Shown: in pieces, positions 1-7,184 of the stretch
How positions within the stretch are numbered: position 1 is the first letter of the stretch
Layout of the letters: each line of letters opens with the position of its first letter
Origin: CAYLHX01 sp964383675
GTDB lineage: Bacteria > Patescibacteriota > Gracilibacteria > UBA1369 > LOWO2-01-FULL-3
DNA: 64,000 bases
Direction of reading: 5' to 3'
Assembly (NCBI GenBank): GCA_964383675.1
Contig: CAYLHX010000001.1
Coordinates: 67,017 to 131,016 of the forward strand
Made by a program: the position numbers and the translations under genes
The notes under the pieces: generated by a model
Told to the model about the DNA's origin: nothing
Databases searched by the model: none
What the model saw: the letters and a program-made list of their open reading frames with translations, nothing else

Positions 1-2
1 TC

Positions 3-983
3 AACCAACAATATTCCAAAGAGGATTATGAAGAAAAATTGAAAGAGTTTAGGCTGGATAGTTTTGCCTTCGTGCAAGGGATGAAGGCACAGCTTGAAGA
101 GTTCAGACTCAAATTCCCTCATCGTTTTGCCCATATCATTAACTGTGAAAACGTTAGTGGAGATGAATTGATGAATGCGAAGAATTGTGAAAACTGCTTT
201 GATATTTGTGGTCCGGCGGAAGATTTGAAAGATGTATATTTGGGGGGCTGGGACATAAAAGACATGATGAGTTGTGACCATGTAGGCCATAAGGCGGAGC
301 GATTTTATGAGATGTTGGGTTCAATTTCTGGTTATAACTGTGCTTTTTCAACTTTTTCCTGGTACTCAAACGATATTTTCTATTCCGATATGATCGGGAC
401 CAAGTCGGCTCATCTTTTTGGCTGTAGTAACATGAAGAAAGCTCAATATTGTATTTTGAATAAACAGTATGAGGAGAGTGAATACTTTATAATGAAGGAA
501 AAAATTGTGGCCCATATGAAAGAGACCGGCGAGTGGGGAGAATTTTTCCCGATGAAAAATTCTCCCTGGGCCTACAATGAAACCGTAGCCCAGGATCTTT
601 TTCCGATGAGCAAAGAAGAATGTTTAGCAGAGGGGCTGAAATGGTATGAAGAAGAAAAGAAAGATTTGGCCAGCGGTATGGCTATGCCAGATTCAATCAA
701 TCAAGTTACGGAGGAGATTTTGAATCAGAGCTTCGTCTGTGAAAAAAGCGGTCGCCCTTACAAAATTAATGCCACCGAACTGAGTTTCTATAAAAAATTG
801 GGAATACCTTTGCCTCGCCTGGCTCCGGAAACCAGAAATGAAATTCATATCGGGCTTAGAAATCCACGTAAAATTTGGCAAAGGCAATGCGCCAAGTGCG
901 GTTTAAGCTTGTCCACAAGCTTCTCACATGACAGACCGGAAATTATTTACTGCGATAAATGTTATCAGGAGGCGACAATGTAG
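3..983 (+). CDS. CPR-type cysteine-rich zinc-ribbon protein (5' truncated)
   Basis: The reading frame is open to the left window edge, so the gene begins outside; an in-frame TTG at 39 is not needed as a start. The visible part ends in a zinc ribbon (CAKC, then CDKC about 20 residues later) preceded by a segment reading LRNPRKIWQRQCAKCG and PEIIYCDKCY. This C-terminal arrangement, with an earlier cluster of cysteines (NCENCFDICGPAEDL), is one I recognise from conserved proteins of unknown function in Patescibacteria, sometimes carrying a doubtful CaiB/BaiF label. The edge segment (NQQYSKEDYEEK) resembles an internal one (LNKQYEESEYFIMKEK), suggesting an internal repeat. It converges with purM, with 2 bp between the stops. 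Metal or nucleic-acid binding is inferred only; the function is unknown. Confidence 0.7.
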   Translation, partial: NQQYSKEDYEEKLKEFRLDSFAFVQGMKAQLEEFRLKFPHRFAHIINCENVSGDELMNAKNCENCFDICGPAEDLKDVYLGGWDIKDMMSCDHVGHKAERFYEMLGSISGYNCAFSTFSWYSNDIFYSDMIGTKSAHLFGCSNMKKAQYCILNKQYEESEYFIMKEKIVAHMKETGEWGEFFPMKNSPWAYNETVAQDLFPMSKEECLAEGLKWYEEEKKDLASGMAMPDSINQVTEEILNQSFVCEKSGRPYKINATELSFYKKLGIPLPRLAPETRNEIHIGLRNPRKIWQRQCAKCGLSLSTSFSHDRPEIIYCDKCYQEATM

Positions 984-985
984 CT

Positions 986-2023
986 TTATAGTGCATACTT
1001 GAGATCGATGTCACCGGACGCAACTTCACCTATAATTTGTGCCTCAATTTGATGTCGCTGACAAATTTCGAAGATTTTTTCGCTGTCGTTGCTGATCAAA
1101 ATCATTCCTACTCCCATATTCCAGGTTTTGTAAGCTTCTTCTGGGGGGACATCTCCCAGTTGGATAAGCTTTTTCATTACTTCGTGCGGTTCAAAAAGGT
1201 TATTCAAAGTGGCTCCAAGTTGCTTTTTCTTCAAGACTCTCTGAAGATTCCCCTTAATTCCCCCTCCTGTTACATGGACAACTCCCTTTAATTCAACCTG
1301 AGCGGGCTGTTTGTAACGTCCGTGCATCTCTAAAACCGCGTTGGAATAAATTTTTGAAGGAGTGAGCGTGGCCTCTCCCCAGGTTTGTTGCTCACTAAAA
1401 GGAGATCTATACCAATTATCACCAAACTGGCTTTGCAAAATGTGGCGTACCAGTGAAAAACCGTTGGATCTAAGCCCTGCAGATTTTAAACCGATAATCT
1501 TATCCCCCACTGCTATATTTTCTCCGGTTATAATCTTGGATTTCTCCACAATACCAACGGCCGTGGCATTCCATATATAACCGTTAACCATACTTCCCAG
1601 TTCTGCAATTTCACCGCCGGGGATAACGATTTTTTGTTCTTTGGCGGCCTTTTCCAAGCCGGACATTAAGGCACTGACTTTCTGCTCATCAACTTTATCT
1701 ACATCGAGAGTGTTAGTAATTGAAATGGTTTCCGCGCCAACGCAAATGGCGTCATCGGCCACCATGGCCACTAAATCGTAGCCCATGGTATTAAGAATTC
1801 CGGTTTTTTCGGCAATAACCATTTTGGTGCCGATACCATCGTCATTTTGGATAAGATAATAATCGCCCATATCCAAGGCCCCTGCAAAGCCCCCCTCGTC
1901 GATCACAGGTTCTCCAATCATTCCTTTGCGACTAACAAAGGTGTTCTTGGCAGCCTGGTAGGCGATGGCCGAACACTTGTCCCCCAAATCAATATTCACA
2001 CCGGACTCTTCGTAGGTAGCCAT
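986..2023 (-). CDS. purM: Phosphoribosylformylglycinamidine cyclo-ligase (AIR synthetase)
   Basis: PurM closes the imidazole ring of FGAM with ATP to give AIR, the fifth step of de novo purine synthesis, in the cytosol. The 345-residue length is normal. Family motifs are visible: an N-terminal TYEESGVNID, the nucleotide and substrate loop DGIGTK near residue 62, a central GLRSNGFSLVR and a later TGGGIKGNL. The ATG start lies 9 bp downstream of the ftsE stop, so the two are probably co-transcribed although functionally unrelated. No other early purine gene is in the window; guaA at 57 kb supplies a late step. Confidence in the family is high. Confidence 0.93.
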   Translation of the reverse strand: MATYEESGVNIDLGDKCSAIAYQAAKNTFVSRKGMIGEPVIDEGGFAGALDMGDYYLIQNDDGIGTKMVIAEKTGILNTMGYDLVAMVADDAICVGAETISITNTLDVDKVDEQKVSALMSGLEKAAKEQKIVIPGGEIAELGSMVNGYIWNATAVGIVEKSKIITGENIAVGDKIIGLKSAGLRSNGFSLVRHILQSQFGDNWYRSPFSEQQTWGEATLTPSKIYSNAVLEMHGRYKQPAQVELKGVVHVTGGGIKGNLQRVLKKKQLGATLNNLFEPHEVMKKLIQLGDVPPEEAYKTWNMGVGMILISNDSEKIFEICQRHQIEAQIIGEVASGDIDLKYAL

Positions 2024-2032
2024 GCTAAAATT

Positions 2033-2707
2033 TTACTTATAGGTAGCGTTCTTTTTATCGCTGATTAATTTGCCCTGGTCAAGGGTAATTACTCTTTTTT
2101 TAATGGCATTCACCACTTCTTTATTGTGAGTTGAAAGAACAACGGTGGTGCCGTGTTGATTGATTTTTAAAAGCAGCTTGGCGAGGGCAAGGGCGTTCTC
2201 CGGGTCGAGATTACCTGTCGGTTCGTCGGCAAAGAGCAGTTCGGGAGCATGAACTAGGGCTCTGGCTATAGCAGTTCTCTGTTTTTCTCCGCCGGATAGT
2301 TCACGCGGGAACTGATTTCGCAATTCCTCTAACCCGGCAAGTTTTAAGGCATCTACAGTACGTTTTTGAATGAACTTCTTATCATAACCGGCAACTTCCA
2401 AGGCAAATGCCACGTTCTCGTACACTGTTTTTTGTGGCAGCAGCTTAAAATCCTGAAAAATGATCCCAATTTTACGACGATATTCCTGGATTTTTTCTGG
2501 TCTTAATCTATTTACATTGTAGTTATCAACAAAAATGTCACCGTGATAGACCGATTCCGCTCCAATTAAAGCATGAAGCAAAGTGGTTTTACCTGCACCG
2601 GAAGGTCCGACAATCGAGACAAACTCGCCTCCTTTAATTTCAAAAGAAATCTTGTCTAAAACTTTTTTATGTCCGAAGCTTTTTGAAATCTGATCAACTA
2701 TAATCAT
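2033..2707 (-). CDS. ftsE: Cell division ABC transporter ATPase FtsE
   Basis: This is the ATPase half of the FtsEX complex, which couples divisome state to peptidoglycan hydrolase activation at the septum. Walker A is GPSGAGKT at residues 34-41, the ABC signature LSGGEKQR lies near 138, and Walker B with its catalytic Glu (LLFADEPTGNLDP) near 155-167. The Q-loop region (IGIIFQDFKLL) and the 224-residue length are typical of FtsE rather than a generic LolD. The permease FtsX normally follows directly, but here purM follows 9 bp later, so ftsX must lie elsewhere or be absent. A LolD/MacB-type ATPase is the alternative reading. Confidence 0.85.
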   Translation of the reverse strand: MIIVDQISKSFGHKKVLDKISFEIKGGEFVSIVGPSGAGKTTLLHALIGAESVYHGDIFVDNYNVNRLRPEKIQEYRRKIGIIFQDFKLLPQKTVYENVAFALEVAGYDKKFIQKRTVDALKLAGLEELRNQFPRELSGGEKQRTAIARALVHAPELLFADEPTGNLDPENALALAKLLLKINQHGTTVVLSTHNKEVVNAIKKRVITLDQGKLISDKKNATYK

Positions 2708-2812
2708 GTTTTGATTATAGCAGGGAAATTCTAACCGGCAACGGCTGCTCGCAATTCTCTATTTAAATCCCTTGGCATTTTCACAACTTCAGCAGCTTAT
2801 TGAGCCTTTCAA

Positions 2813-3727
2813 CTATTTGTGGAACTTTTCGTGAATCTCTTTGAGGCGTTTGTTGGTGACGTGGGTGTAAACCTGAGTTGTGGTGATGGAGCTGTGGCCT
2901 AGCATCTCCTGCACGGCGCGAATGTCGGCACCGTTGTTGAGAAGTTCGGTGGCATAGCTGTGGCGCAGAGTATGAGGAGTAACTTTTTTAATGATACCGG
3001 CTTTTAAAGCGTATTTGCGTACAATATTTTCGATACTTACGGTACTGAGACGTCTTTTTTCATCATCTAGAACATCCTCCTGTTTCTGGCCCTTTCCGCT
3101 GTTGATAAAGAGCGGTTTAAAATTATCTTCACGAAGCTTCAGGTGATCCTCAATAATTTTGGCGGCTTTTTTGGAGAGAAAAACAATACGTGGCTTATTC
3201 CCCTTTCCCCTAACCATAAATTCCCGACGTTTCAAATCTACCTGACTACGATTTAAGCCGGCCAATTCGCTGACACGTAGGCCGGTTGAATAGAGGGTTT
3301 CCAAGATGGCGGCGTCACGGTAGCCATTGGCCTTTAGTTTATCTACGGCCTGAAATAGCCGATCTAATTCTTCGCGAGTCAAAAATTCCACGCTTCTTTC
3401 GGGAATCTTTCCGAGTTCTATCTTTTCCGGAGGCAGGGTGCGGATGTCGTTTTTTATCAGATATTTCAAGAAAGCCCGCAGAGCTATAACATGATAATTT
3501 TGAGTTTTTATGCTTAATTGCCGGCCACGATCATCAATGTAGCGATTCAAAAAAAGACGATAATTCTGGACTTTCTGTAGTGTGAGATCCTGGGGCTTCA
3601 TCTCCTCGGCCAGAAAATCCTGAAAACGTTTCAGATAGTGATTGTAATTCTCGATTGTTTTGGCGGATTTGTTTTTTGTAACCTCAATATACTGCAGAAA
3701 ATCGTTGATGTAGCTCGAAATAGTCAT
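2813..3727 (-). CDS. xerD: Xer-type tyrosine recombinase
   Basis: This is a site-specific recombinase of the XerC/XerD family that resolves chromosome dimers at dif during division. It has an N-terminal SAM-like core-binding domain (about 1-90) and a catalytic domain with all expected residues: Arg151 (STGLRVSEL), Lys175 (RGKGNKPR), His252 and Arg255 (HTLRHSYA), His278 (LGHSS) and nucleophile Tyr287 (TQVYTH). The length of 304 is normal for a housekeeping Xer protein. It lies upstream of ftsE on the same strand, which suits a division role. No att sites, excisionase or phage genes are nearby, so an integrase is unlikely. XerC versus XerD cannot be decided from one copy. Confidence 0.88.
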   Translation of the reverse strand: MTISSYINDFLQYIEVTKNKSAKTIENYNHYLKRFQDFLAEEMKPQDLTLQKVQNYRLFLNRYIDDRGRQLSIKTQNYHVIALRAFLKYLIKNDIRTLPPEKIELGKIPERSVEFLTREELDRLFQAVDKLKANGYRDAAILETLYSTGLRVSELAGLNRSQVDLKRREFMVRGKGNKPRIVFLSKKAAKIIEDHLKLREDNFKPLFINSGKGQKQEDVLDDEKRRLSTVSIENIVRKYALKAGIIKKVTPHTLRHSYATELLNNGADIRAVQEMLGHSSITTTQVYTHVTNKRLKEIHEKFHK

Positions 3728-3766
3728 GCTCTATTTATAGCACAAAACGGCGAGTGTTGATATTTT

Positions 3767-4135
3767 CTAAGCAACAGCCGGTGGTTCGTTTTCCGGTACC
3801 GCTTCCTGAGTAGGTTTGATGTTGTTGATGCCCAAGTTATTGATGGTTTTTCGGAAGAAATTGGCGATAACCGTGTCTCTTTCTGTGTTGTTTCCTTGCG
3901 CGGTATTTACCAAAAGTTCGCTTTCTTTACGGGCCATGGCCAGTTTGAGATCCACAATTTTTCCCATGTCCGGTTCATTTTTAACAATACTCTCGGCAAC
4001 TTCATTGGTTAACTGGGTGAGACTAACCCCTAATTCTTCGATTGGCTGCTGTAAAGCTTCGTGAATTTCCGACAAGTAAGGCATTACTCTTTTTGCGGCT
4101 TCGGATAGCGCACCTGGTGATTTTTCTAATGACAT
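3767..4135 (-). CDS. Hypothetical helical protein
   Basis: The product has 122 residues and I recognise no family. It looks soluble and mostly alpha-helical, with no signal peptide or membrane segment. The middle (residues about 35-95) is rich in charged and small residues, as in a helical bundle, and the C-terminus (EAVPENEPPAVA) is an acidic, proline-rich tail. It starts with ATG behind a good promoter (TTGAAT, 17 bp, TACAAT) and runs divergently from dgt. It stands alone between xerD and dgt. The promoter and clean start make it probably real. Confidence 0.6.
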   Translation of the reverse strand: MSLEKSPGALSEAAKRVMPYLSEIHEALQQPIEELGVSLTQLTNEVAESIVKNEPDMGKIVDLKLAMARKESELLVNTAQGNNTERDTVIANFFRKTINNLGINNIKPTQEAVPENEPPAVA

Positions 4136-4168
4136 GGCTTAATGTTTTATTTTTGTTTTCTTCAATAT

Positions 4169-4197
4169 ATTGTATCATTTTTGAGGTTTTAATTCAA
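4169..4197 (-). promoter_or_regulatory. Sigma-70-type promoter for the 3767-4135 gene
   Basis: Read on the minus strand: TTGAAT (4197-4192), a 17-bp spacer, then TACAAT (4174-4169), preceded by TGA, which gives an extended -10. The predicted start site is about 27 bp upstream of the ATG. Confidence 0.6.
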
Positions 4198-4204
4198 TAT
4201 TGAT

Positions 4205-5341
4205 ATGCTGATTAGTCATAAAGAGTTGGTGGAAAGAGAGGCGAAGGCTTTGGCCAAGTATGCCATAAAAAGTAAGGCTTCCCTGGGCAGAAGGCATCGG
4301 GAGGTCATTGAAGATGAACGACTTTGCTTTCAAAGAGACAAGGATCGGATTATTCACTGTAAGGCCTTTCGCCGCTTGGACCAAAAAACACAGGTTTTCA
4401 TGGCCGGTAGCGGTGATCATTACCGGACGCGGCTGACCCATACCCTGGAGGTGGCTCAAATCAGCCGGGATTTGGCCAGGAGATTAAGTCTCAATGAAGA
4501 TTTGTGTGAGGCCATTGCGCTGGCTCATGATCTTGGACACCCACCTTTTGGCCACGGTGGCGAGGAGGCTCTTAACGAAATTATGGAGAATTTTGGCGGC
4601 CATTTTGAACATAACGAGCAGAGCAGGCGGATTGTGGAAAAGCTGGAGAAGGTTTTCCCGGGCTTTGAAGGGCTCAATTTAACGCTGGAAACCTTGGACG
4701 GCATGATCAAGCATCAAACCGCCTACGACCAAAGTGGTAGGGTGTTTGAAATTTCGGCTCATCTGGAGGCTCAGATGGTGAATTTGGCCGATGAAATCGC
4801 CTATACCAATCACGACATGGATGACGGTTTAAGATCTGGCATTCTCGAGCTGGATGAGTTAAGGAAGTTTGCACTTTGGGAGAGGGGAGAAGCTGAAGTT
4901 CAAAAGAAATATGGTAAAGATCTGGATCATGACGTATATGTTTCCAGGATGATAAGCACTATCATTTCGTTGATGGTAGTGGATTTGTGTCGACAGACCT
5001 CTCACAATTTGGAGGCACATAAGATAACTTCCGTGGAGAATGTGAAGACATTTAAAGGAAACTTGGCTCACTTCAGTCCGGAGATGCGCTTAATGCTTAC
5101 GGGAATCCGTCAGTTTCTTTACGATAAATTCTATATGCATCCCGAAGTTATGAGCTTCATTACCCGCGGCAAGATGATGATTAAAAAGTTGTTTGAGTTT
5201 TATTTAAAGCAGCCGCAGGCTATGCCGATTAGAACCAGAAGCAGCGAAGACAGTCTTGAAGTTCGCGTTAAAGATTATATCGCCGGCATGACCGATCATT
5301 TTTTGGTGGCGGAATTTGAAAAGCACATTGGAAAGATGTAA
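4205..5341 (+). CDS. dgt: dGTPase-like dNTP triphosphohydrolase (HD domain)
   Basis: This protein hydrolyses dNTPs to deoxynucleosides and triphosphate and so trims the dNTP pool. The HD metal-binding motif is complete: His80 (RLTHTLEV), His108-Asp109 (LAHDLGHPPFGHGGE) and a distal Asp in the NLADEIAY segment. At 378 residues it matches the shorter dGTPase-like group rather than the 505-residue E. coli Dgt. The ATG at 4205 is the first in frame. The NrdR regulator of ribonucleotide reductase genes follows 11 bp after its stop, so the two genes link dNTP destruction with control of dNTP synthesis. Confidence 0.9.
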   Translation: MLISHKELVEREAKALAKYAIKSKASLGRRHREVIEDERLCFQRDKDRIIHCKAFRRLDQKTQVFMAGSGDHYRTRLTHTLEVAQISRDLARRLSLNEDLCEAIALAHDLGHPPFGHGGEEALNEIMENFGGHFEHNEQSRRIVEKLEKVFPGFEGLNLTLETLDGMIKHQTAYDQSGRVFEISAHLEAQMVNLADEIAYTNHDMDDGLRSGILELDELRKFALWERGEAEVQKKYGKDLDHDVYVSRMISTIISLMVVDLCRQTSHNLEAHKITSVENVKTFKGNLAHFSPEMRLMLTGIRQFLYDKFYMHPEVMSFITRGKMMIKKLFEFYLKQPQAMPIRTRSSEDSLEVRVKDYIAGMTDHFLVAEFEKHIGKM

Positions 5342-5352
5342 TATTGATATCC

Positions 5353-5799
5353 ATGATTTGTATAAAGTGTAAACATTCCAATACTAGAGTTTTAGACTCG
5401 CGCGAAACTGACGGCAACAAGGCGGTCAGAAGGCGTCGTGAGTGCGAAAAGTGCAAATACCGTTTCACTACTTTTGAAAGAGCCGAGGTAACGAAGTTCT
5501 TGGTTGTAAAAAAAGATGGTGCACGTGAAAGATACGAAAGAGAAAAGGTGGAGACGGGTATCTGGAAGGCTTGTGAAAAACGAAAGGTTACCGACGAACA
5601 GATTGCCAATGTGATCTCACAACTTGAGGAAAAGTGGGCCAATAGCGGGAAAGAGGTTAACAGCAAAGTGATTGGTGAAGATATTATGGAATCTTTGAAA
5701 AATCTCGACGAGGTGGCTTACATCCGTTTTGCCTCTGTGTATAGGCAATTCAAAGACTTGGACAGCTTTAACAAAGAGTTACAAAGACTCCTAAAATAA
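5353..5799 (+). CDS. nrdR: Transcriptional repressor NrdR
   Basis: NrdR represses ribonucleotide reductase operons when its ATP-cone senses high (d)ATP. The N-terminal zinc ribbon has Cys3, Cys6, Cys31 and Cys34 (MICIKC and CEKCKYRF), followed by the Arg-rich linker (AVRRRREC) and an ATP-cone from about residue 45 to 135. I chose the ATG at 5353, giving 148 residues, because the family begins directly with the first zinc knuckle; the upstream in-frame TTG at 5344 would add three unusual residues. It is probably co-transcribed with dgt. No ribonucleotide reductase gene or clear NrdR box is in the window. Confidence 0.93.
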   Translation: MICIKCKHSNTRVLDSRETDGNKAVRRRRECEKCKYRFTTFERAEVTKFLVVKKDGARERYEREKVETGIWKACEKRKVTDEQIANVISQLEEKWANSGKEVNSKVIGEDIMESLKNLDEVAYIRFASVYRQFKDLDSFNKELQRLLK

Positions 5800-5834
5800 T
5801 GGCGCAAGCTTAACGGTGAATGCCCTTAACCTAC

Positions 5835-5863
5835 TTGCTTTTTGGGTATTTTTATTGTATAAT
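5835..5863 (+). promoter_or_regulatory. Sigma-70-type promoter for the L,D-transpeptidase gene
   Basis: TTGCTT at 5835-5840, a spacer of exactly 17 bp, then a perfect TATAAT at 5858-5863. The ATG at 5897 lies about 27 nt downstream of the predicted start site; the leader is A-rich and has no Shine-Dalgarno motif. Confidence 0.7.
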
Positions 5864-5896
5864 GTGCTTAGTTAATTGAAAAATAAACATCAAACC

Positions 5897-6994
5897 ATGA
5901 AAATCAAACATCTCTTTTCAGCTCTATTGAGCGGTATTATCTTTATCAGCTCCATCAGCTCGGCTTTTGCGGCTAGCGAGGAACCCATAGAGGTTTTAGA
6001 TCCCTTAGAAGATCAAGTGGCGGTTGAATTTGTAGATGATGAAGAGATGCCCGAGGAAGAAGCAATTAAAGAAGAGCCTATAGCAAAGGAAAATTGTTCT
6101 TTTACTGTGCCTGAAGAGAAAGTGTATAACGCTGAAGTTATTACGGTGCGTAGAAAATTGCGTGTTGATCCGGGTGAGGTGTTTAGAGTGAAGATTTTCA
6201 TTAAAAATACCGGTAACATGCCTTGGTTTTCAAAAGACAGCTCTTGTAACGGCCCACGATTTACAATTGGAACATCCCGAGATCAGGACCGTGCCAGTGT
6301 TTTCTACACCGAAAGCGCGCCAAATGTGGAAGATACCAATTGGATAGCTGAGAATAGAGCCGGCGTAGATCAGTTGAGAACCAATCCCGGTGAAATCGCC
6401 TCTGTAACCTTCTGGTCAAAAGCACCTGAAGAACCGGATGTATACAAAGAATATTTTAAACCTGTAATCACCGGTGTACAGTGGATCGATGACGCTGAAT
6501 TCTATTTTGACGTAATGGTTGGTGAGACCGGGGCTTCCGTTCAGGAACTGCGTACTCGCATCGACTATGCCAACAGTAGCGGTTCGGTGATGGAGGTACC
6601 GCTGGAGGGCGAAAAAATTCTTAATGTAGATATTTCCGAACAGAAACTTTACGTAAAGTTAGATGATTATGTTATTCGTGAGCTACCGGTAAGTAGTGGC
6701 GCAGCGGCGACTCCTACACCCTATGGCGAGACAACCATTCAATTGAAGCAAGAGGTGCGTGTCGGTTCCAAGCCTCCTCATTATATTATGCCTTATTTCA
6801 TGTGGTTTAGAGCGGGCGGTTACGGCTTCCATGCCCTGCCAAGTCTGGGGAATGACGGTGGCGTGTTCTGGACCGAAGCCTTAAATCATATTGGTATTCC
6901 GGTAAGTCACGGTTGTGTTAGATTACTTCCTGAAGATGCTGAATGGGTATTCGGTTTTGCGGAGATCGGCACAAAAGTAATTGTTCAACCATAA
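5897..6994 (+). CDS. Secreted L,D-transpeptidase (YkuD family)
   Basis: This is a cell-wall enzyme expected to form 3-3 cross-links or to attach proteins to peptidoglycan outside the membrane. The ATG at 5897 gives 365 residues starting with a clear signal peptide (MKIKHLFSALL to SSAFA). An acidic linker follows, then an Ig-like beta domain with conserved Trp and Cys (NTGNMPWFSKDSSC), and a C-terminal YkuD domain with the catalytic signature SHGCVRL and an upstream His (GYGFHALPS). An in-frame TTG at 5876 would spoil the signal peptide and was rejected. The stop codon overlaps the start of the next small gene (TAATG). The Ig-like domain may bind wall or S-layer material, which is inferred. 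Confidence 0.88.
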   Translation: MKIKHLFSALLSGIIFISSISSAFAASEEPIEVLDPLEDQVAVEFVDDEEMPEEEAIKEEPIAKENCSFTVPEEKVYNAEVITVRRKLRVDPGEVFRVKIFIKNTGNMPWFSKDSSCNGPRFTIGTSRDQDRASVFYTESAPNVEDTNWIAENRAGVDQLRTNPGEIASVTFWSKAPEEPDVYKEYFKPVITGVQWIDDAEFYFDVMVGETGASVQELRTRIDYANSSGSVMEVPLEGEKILNVDISEQKLYVKLDDYVIRELPVSSGAAATPTPYGETTIQLKQEVRVGSKPPHYIMPYFMWFRAGGYGFHALPSLGNDGGVFWTEALNHIGIPVSHGCVRLLPEDAEWVFGFAEIGTKVIVQP

Positions 6995-7119
6995 TGAACG
7001 CAAGAAAAAGAAAAAATCGTAGAATCGGAAGCTGCATAGGATATTTCCTCTGGGCGCTGATTTTTGGCGGCGTATTCTACTGGATGAAGAATTTTGAAGA
7101 GGGATCAAAGGAAGATTAG
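6994..7119 (+). CDS. Small single-pass membrane protein
   Basis: This is a 41-residue ORF, MNARKRKNRRIGSCIGYFLW through a stop at 7117-7119. It has a strongly basic N-terminus, one hydrophobic helix (about residues 13-31) and an acidic tail. The start overlaps the stop of the L,D-transpeptidase gene as TAATG, the same coupling used elsewhere in this genome, which favours real translation. The topology is probably N-in. It may assist the transpeptidase; the function is unknown. Confidence 0.5.
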   Translation: MNARKRKNRRIGSCIGYFLWALIFGGVFYWMKNFEEGSKED

Positions 7120-7145
7120 GTGTTTTATTCAGTGCAGGTTTTGGC

Positions 7146-7151
7146 TATAAT
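7146..7151 (+). promoter_or_regulatory. Candidate -10 element upstream of pcrA
   Basis: A perfect TATAAT lies 34 bp upstream of the pcrA ATG, in the gap after the small membrane gene. The sequence 17 bp upstream (TTTTAT) is a poor -35, so this is a weaker call than the other promoters. Confidence 0.35.
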
Positions 7152-7184
7152 CGAGGTCCAGATATTTATAAATCCGGACACTTG

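Noticed and set aside
2813..3727. Integrase of a mobile element
   Set aside because: Length and motifs fit a housekeeping Xer protein, neighbours are core genes and no repeats or att sites flank it.
4525..4710. Many short frames inside or opposite known genes, such as this one opposite dgt
   Set aside because: They are shadows of conserved genes, without promoters, signal sequences or recognisable products.
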